Shown: positions 17,089-18,764 of the stretch, one piece after another
Position numbering within the stretch: position 1 is the stretch's first letter
Layout: each line of letters opens with the position of its first letter
Program-made: the position numbers and the translations under genes
Source of the DNA: VBDM01 sp035499735
GTDB taxonomy: Bacteria > Pseudomonadota > Gammaproteobacteria > Burkholderiales > SG8-39
Length of the DNA stretch: 18,764 nucleotides
Reading direction: 5' to 3'
NCBI GenBank assembly: GCA_035499735.1
Contig: DATJYC010000044.1
Span: forward strand, 1-18,764
Notes under the pieces: generated by a model
The model's database searches: none
Told to the model about the DNA's origin: nothing
What the model saw: the letters and a program-made list of their open reading frames with translations, nothing else

Positions 17089-17519
17089 TTCACGCCCTCC
17101 ACCGTGACGCCCATCGAGCGCGCGCTGCCCGCGATCGTGCGGACGGCCGCGTCCAGGTCCGCCGCCGTCAGGTCGGGCATCTTGGCCTTCGCGATCTCCT
17201 CGGCCTGGGCGCGGGTGATCTTGCCCACCTTGTCGGTGTGGGGCGTCTTGCTGCCCGACTCGATCCCGGCGGCTTTCTTGATCAGCACCGTCGCCGGCGG
17301 GGTCTTGATGACGAAGCTGAAGCTCTTGTCCTGGTAGGCCGTGATCACGACCGGCAGCATCAGGCCCGGCTCGACCTTCTGGGTCTGCGCGTTGAACGCC
17401 TTGCAGAACTCCATGATGTTCAGGCCGCGCTGCCCGAGCGCCGGCCCGACCGGCGGGCTGGGATTGGCCTTGCCCGCTGGCACCTGAAGCTTGATGAATC
17501 CGACTACTTTCTTCGCCAC
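17085..17519 (-). CDS. rplK: 50S ribosomal protein L11
   Basis: L11 forms the GTPase-associated centre with 23S rRNA; it is the thiopeptide target region and is needed for RelA activation. The 144 residues (E. coli 142) include the N-terminal KLQVPAGKANPSPPVGPALG with the proline-rich segment, and the C-terminal rRNA-binding AGSARSMGVTVEG. The start is GTG at 17519, with AGGAG six bases upstream. Its stop overlaps the rplA start (ATGA). A hairpin lies in the 82-nt spacer from nusG. Confidence 0.98.
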   Translation of the reverse strand: MAKKVVGFIKLQVPAGKANPSPPVGPALGQRGLNIMEFCKAFNAQTQKVEPGLMLPVVITAYQDKSFSFVIKTPPATVLIKKAAGIESGSKTPHTDKVGKITRAQAEEIAKAKMPDLTAADLDAAVRTIAGSARSMGVTVEGVK

Positions 17520-17548
17520 GATACGCTCCTATATTGACGGGTCCGAAC

Positions 17549-17578
17549 GAGACGCCCAGACGAAACTGAGGGCATCTC
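17549..17578 (-). promoter_or_regulatory. Hairpin in the rplK leader
   Basis: The mRNA strand can form GAGATGCCC-(12 nt)-GGGCGTCTC, nine pairs including one G-U, about 30 nt before the rplK GTG. There is no T tract. In E. coli L1 represses rplKA by binding a leader structure near the rplK start, so this is a candidate L1 site by position only. No strong promoter was seen in this spacer. Confidence 0.35.
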
Positions 17579-17601
17579 TCCCCGATTCCTGCATACGACC
17601 G

Positions 17602-18138
17602 CTACGCCTTCTCCACCTGCCCGAACTCGAGCTCGACCGGCGTAGCCCGCCCGAAGATCGTCACCGACACCCGCAGCTTCGACTTGTCGTAGTTGACGTC
17701 CTCGACCGTGCCGTGGAAATCGGTGAACGGGCCTTCCCTCACCCGCACCGCTTCGCCGATCTCGAACAGGACCTTGGGCTTGGGCTTTTCCACGCCCTCC
17801 TGCATCTGCTGCAGGATGTTCTTCACTTCCTTCTCGCTGATGGGCGGGGGCTTTCTGCCGTGTGCCCCGCCCACGAACCCCGTGACCTTGGGCGTGTTCT
17901 TCACGAGGTGCCACGCGTCGTCGGTCATGTCCATCTCGACGAGCACGTAGCCGGGAAAGAACTTGCGCTCGGAGATGTTCTTCTGCCCGCCCTTCATCTC
18001 GACGACTTCCTCGGTCGGGACCAGGATCTTGCCGAACTTCTCCTGCATCCCGGCGCGGTTGATCCGGTCGAGCAGCGCCTTCTGCACCGATTTCTCGAAG
18101 CCCGAGTAGGCGTGAACCACGTACCAACGCATCGTCAT
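17602..18138 (-). CDS. nusG: Transcription termination/antitermination factor NusG
   Basis: NusG binds RNA polymerase through its NGN domain to increase processivity, and binds Rho or ribosomal protein S10 through its KOW domain, coupling transcription to termination or translation. With the start chosen here it has 178 residues (E. coli 181). It begins MTMRWYVVHAYSGFEKSVQ, has the NGN motif FFPGYVLVEM, and a C-terminal KOW with VREGPFTDFHGTVEDV. An in-frame ATG at 18153 would overlap secE by 13 nt and add the atypical MEEVT, so 18138 is preferred (18132 is also possible). The gap to the secE stop is 2 nt, the usual secE-nusG pair. Confidence 0.96.
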   Translation of the reverse strand: MTMRWYVVHAYSGFEKSVQKALLDRINRAGMQEKFGKILVPTEEVVEMKGGQKNISERKFFPGYVLVEMDMTDDAWHLVKNTPKVTGFVGGAHGRKPPPISEKEVKNILQQMQEGVEKPKPKVLFEIGEAVRVREGPFTDFHGTVEDVNYDKSKLRVSVTIFGRATPVELEFGQVEKA

Positions 18139-18140
18139 GG

Positions 18141-18491
18141 TTACTTCTTCCATCCGAGAAGCAGGTCGTACATGAGGTATTCAAGGCTCTTGTCGGTGAT
18201 CCAGAGAAACACCGCCATCGCCACCACGAATCCGAACACGGCCGCAGCGGTCTGCAGCGATTCCTTGCGCGTCGGCCACACCACCTTCTTCGTCTCGACC
18301 ACGGCCTCCTGGGCGAATACGAAGAACTCCTTGCCCGGCGCTGTCGTCCAGCCCACCGCGGCGCCCGCGGCGAGCCCCGCGAGCACGCAGGCCACGCGCA
18401 GGACCATCGGGCTTTCCGACAGGAAATAGAAGCCCGCGATGCCCGCTATCAGCAACAGCACCGCTATCGCCGCCTTGATTTTGTCCGCCAT
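18141..18491 (-). CDS. secE: Preprotein translocase subunit SecE
   Basis: SecE is the essential inner-membrane subunit that clamps SecY in the SecYEG channel. The 116-residue product has three predicted membrane segments, about residues 8-24, 30-48 and 82-101, as in E. coli and unlike the single-span SecE of many bacteria. Ahead of the last one lies the conserved amphipathic stretch QEAVVETKKVVWPTRKESL. The frame is open to 18521, but that start would lie inside tRNA-Trp, so ATG 18491 (MADKIKAAIAVLLL) is chosen; it has only a poor ribosome-binding site. It is cotranscribed with the upstream tRNA and with nusG. Confidence 0.95.
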   Translation of the reverse strand: MADKIKAAIAVLLLIAGIAGFYFLSESPMVLRVACVLAGLAAGAAVGWTTAPGKEFFVFAQEAVVETKKVVWPTRKESLQTAAAVFGFVVAMAVFLWITDKSLEYLMYDLLLGWKK

Positions 18492-18510
18492 CCGCTTGCT
18501 TGTCGTGTCT

Positions 18511-18586
18511 TGGCAGGCCAAGAGGGAATCGAACCCCCAACCTTCGGTTTTGGAGACCGACGCTCTGCCAGTTGAGCTATTGGCCT
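18511..18586 (-). tRNA. trnW: tRNA-Trp (anticodon CCA)
   Basis: The 76-nt gene begins AGGCCAA and ends TTGGCCTGCCA, so the acceptor stem pairs fully and the CCA tail is encoded. The D arm (AGCTCAACTGGCAGAGC), the anticodon arm TCGGT-CTCCAAA-ACCGA with CCA at 18551-18553, and the T arm with GGTTCGATT are all intact. It lies between tuf and secE with spacers of 27 and 19 nt. This tuf-trnW-secE arrangement is common in proteobacteria and implies release of the tRNA from a longer transcript. Confidence 0.98.
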
Positions 18587-18613
18587 GTATCTCGATCCGC
18601 CTTCACTCAATCG

Positions 18614-18764
18614 CTATTCAATGACCTTGGCGACGACGCCGGCGCCGACGGTCTTGCCGCCCTCGCGGATGGCAAAGCGCAAGCCCTGCTCCATCGCGAT
18701 GGGCGCAATCAGGCTCACCGTCATCTTCACGTTGTCCCCGGGCATCACCATCTCGGTCCCCTTG
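18614..18764 (-). CDS. tuf: Elongation factor Tu, C-terminal fragment (gene runs off the right edge)
   Basis: The last 49 codons of an EF-Tu gene are present, containing GTEMVMPGDNVKMTVSLIAP and ending VGAGVVAKVIE with a TAG stop. This is the domain III C-terminus of the aminoacyl-tRNA delivery GTPase. It is the second EF-Tu locus, upstream of tRNA-Trp and secE, and has the same orientation as the tuf gene at the left edge. The 5' part is outside the window. Confidence 0.97.
   Translation of the reverse strand, partial: KGTEMVMPGDNVKMTVSLIAPIAMEQGLRFAIREGGKTVGAGVVAKVIE

Noticed and set aside
18139..18153. Upstream ATG for NusG (adds MEEVT)
   Set aside because: It would overlap secE by 13 nt and gives an N-terminus unlike the family; the ATG at 18138 fits better.
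18492..18521. Upstream start for SecE (adds MACQDTTSKR)
   Set aside because: That start codon lies inside the 3' end of the tRNA-Trp gene.

Overview
The window is a GC-rich stretch of bacterial chromosome. It carries the ribosomal protein / RNA polymerase cluster that joins the beta (rif) operon to the str operon. All housekeeping genes lie on the minus strand. Read in their own direction (right to left) they are: tuf (3' end), tRNA-Trp, secE, nusG, rplK, rplA, rplJ, rplL, rpoB, rpoC, [two inserted genes], rpsL, rpsG, fusA, tuf (5' end). This order, a three-helix SecE, and the style of NusG and L10 point to Pseudomonadota, most likely a betaproteobacterium. The species cannot be named from the sequence alone.

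Right part (18764-6680): the end of one EF-Tu gene, tRNA-Trp(CCA), the translocase subunit SecE and the elongation factor NusG. Then come ribosomal proteins L11, L1, L10 and L7/L12 and the two large RNA polymerase subunits. The spacers carry regulatory RNA: a recognisable L10 leader followed by an intrinsic-terminator-like hairpin before rplJ, hairpins between rplL and rpoB, and a hairpin before rplK. rplK and rplA overlap by ATGA. rplK and fusA start with GTG and rplJ with TTG.

Middle part (6683-3299): this is the accessory segment. Directly behind rpoC, overlapping its stop codon, lies a reading frame for a TPR-rich GT41 (OGT/SPINDLY-like) glycosyltransferase. Its first 672 nt code for good TPR repeats but contain no ATG, GTG or TTG start; a CTG overlapping the rpoC stop is the best placed start. 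Facing it is the only plus-strand gene, an Old Yellow Enzyme of the YqjM/XenA class. The two genes converge on a UUCG-capped hairpin. They separate rpoC from rpsL, which in many betaproteobacteria are neighbours.

Left part (3248-1): rpsL has its own sigma70-like promoter, with a leader that folds into a terminator-like hairpin plus T6 or, alternatively, into a hairpin that swallows the T tract and the weak ribosome-binding region. rpsG, fusA and the start of a second tuf gene follow with 9 to 17 nt spacing. The most unusual things seen are the rpsL leader, the CTG-type start of the glycosyltransferase gene, and the two-gene insertion. Nothing here looks like a mobile element, CRISPR array or defence system, and no spacer exceeds about 225 nt.
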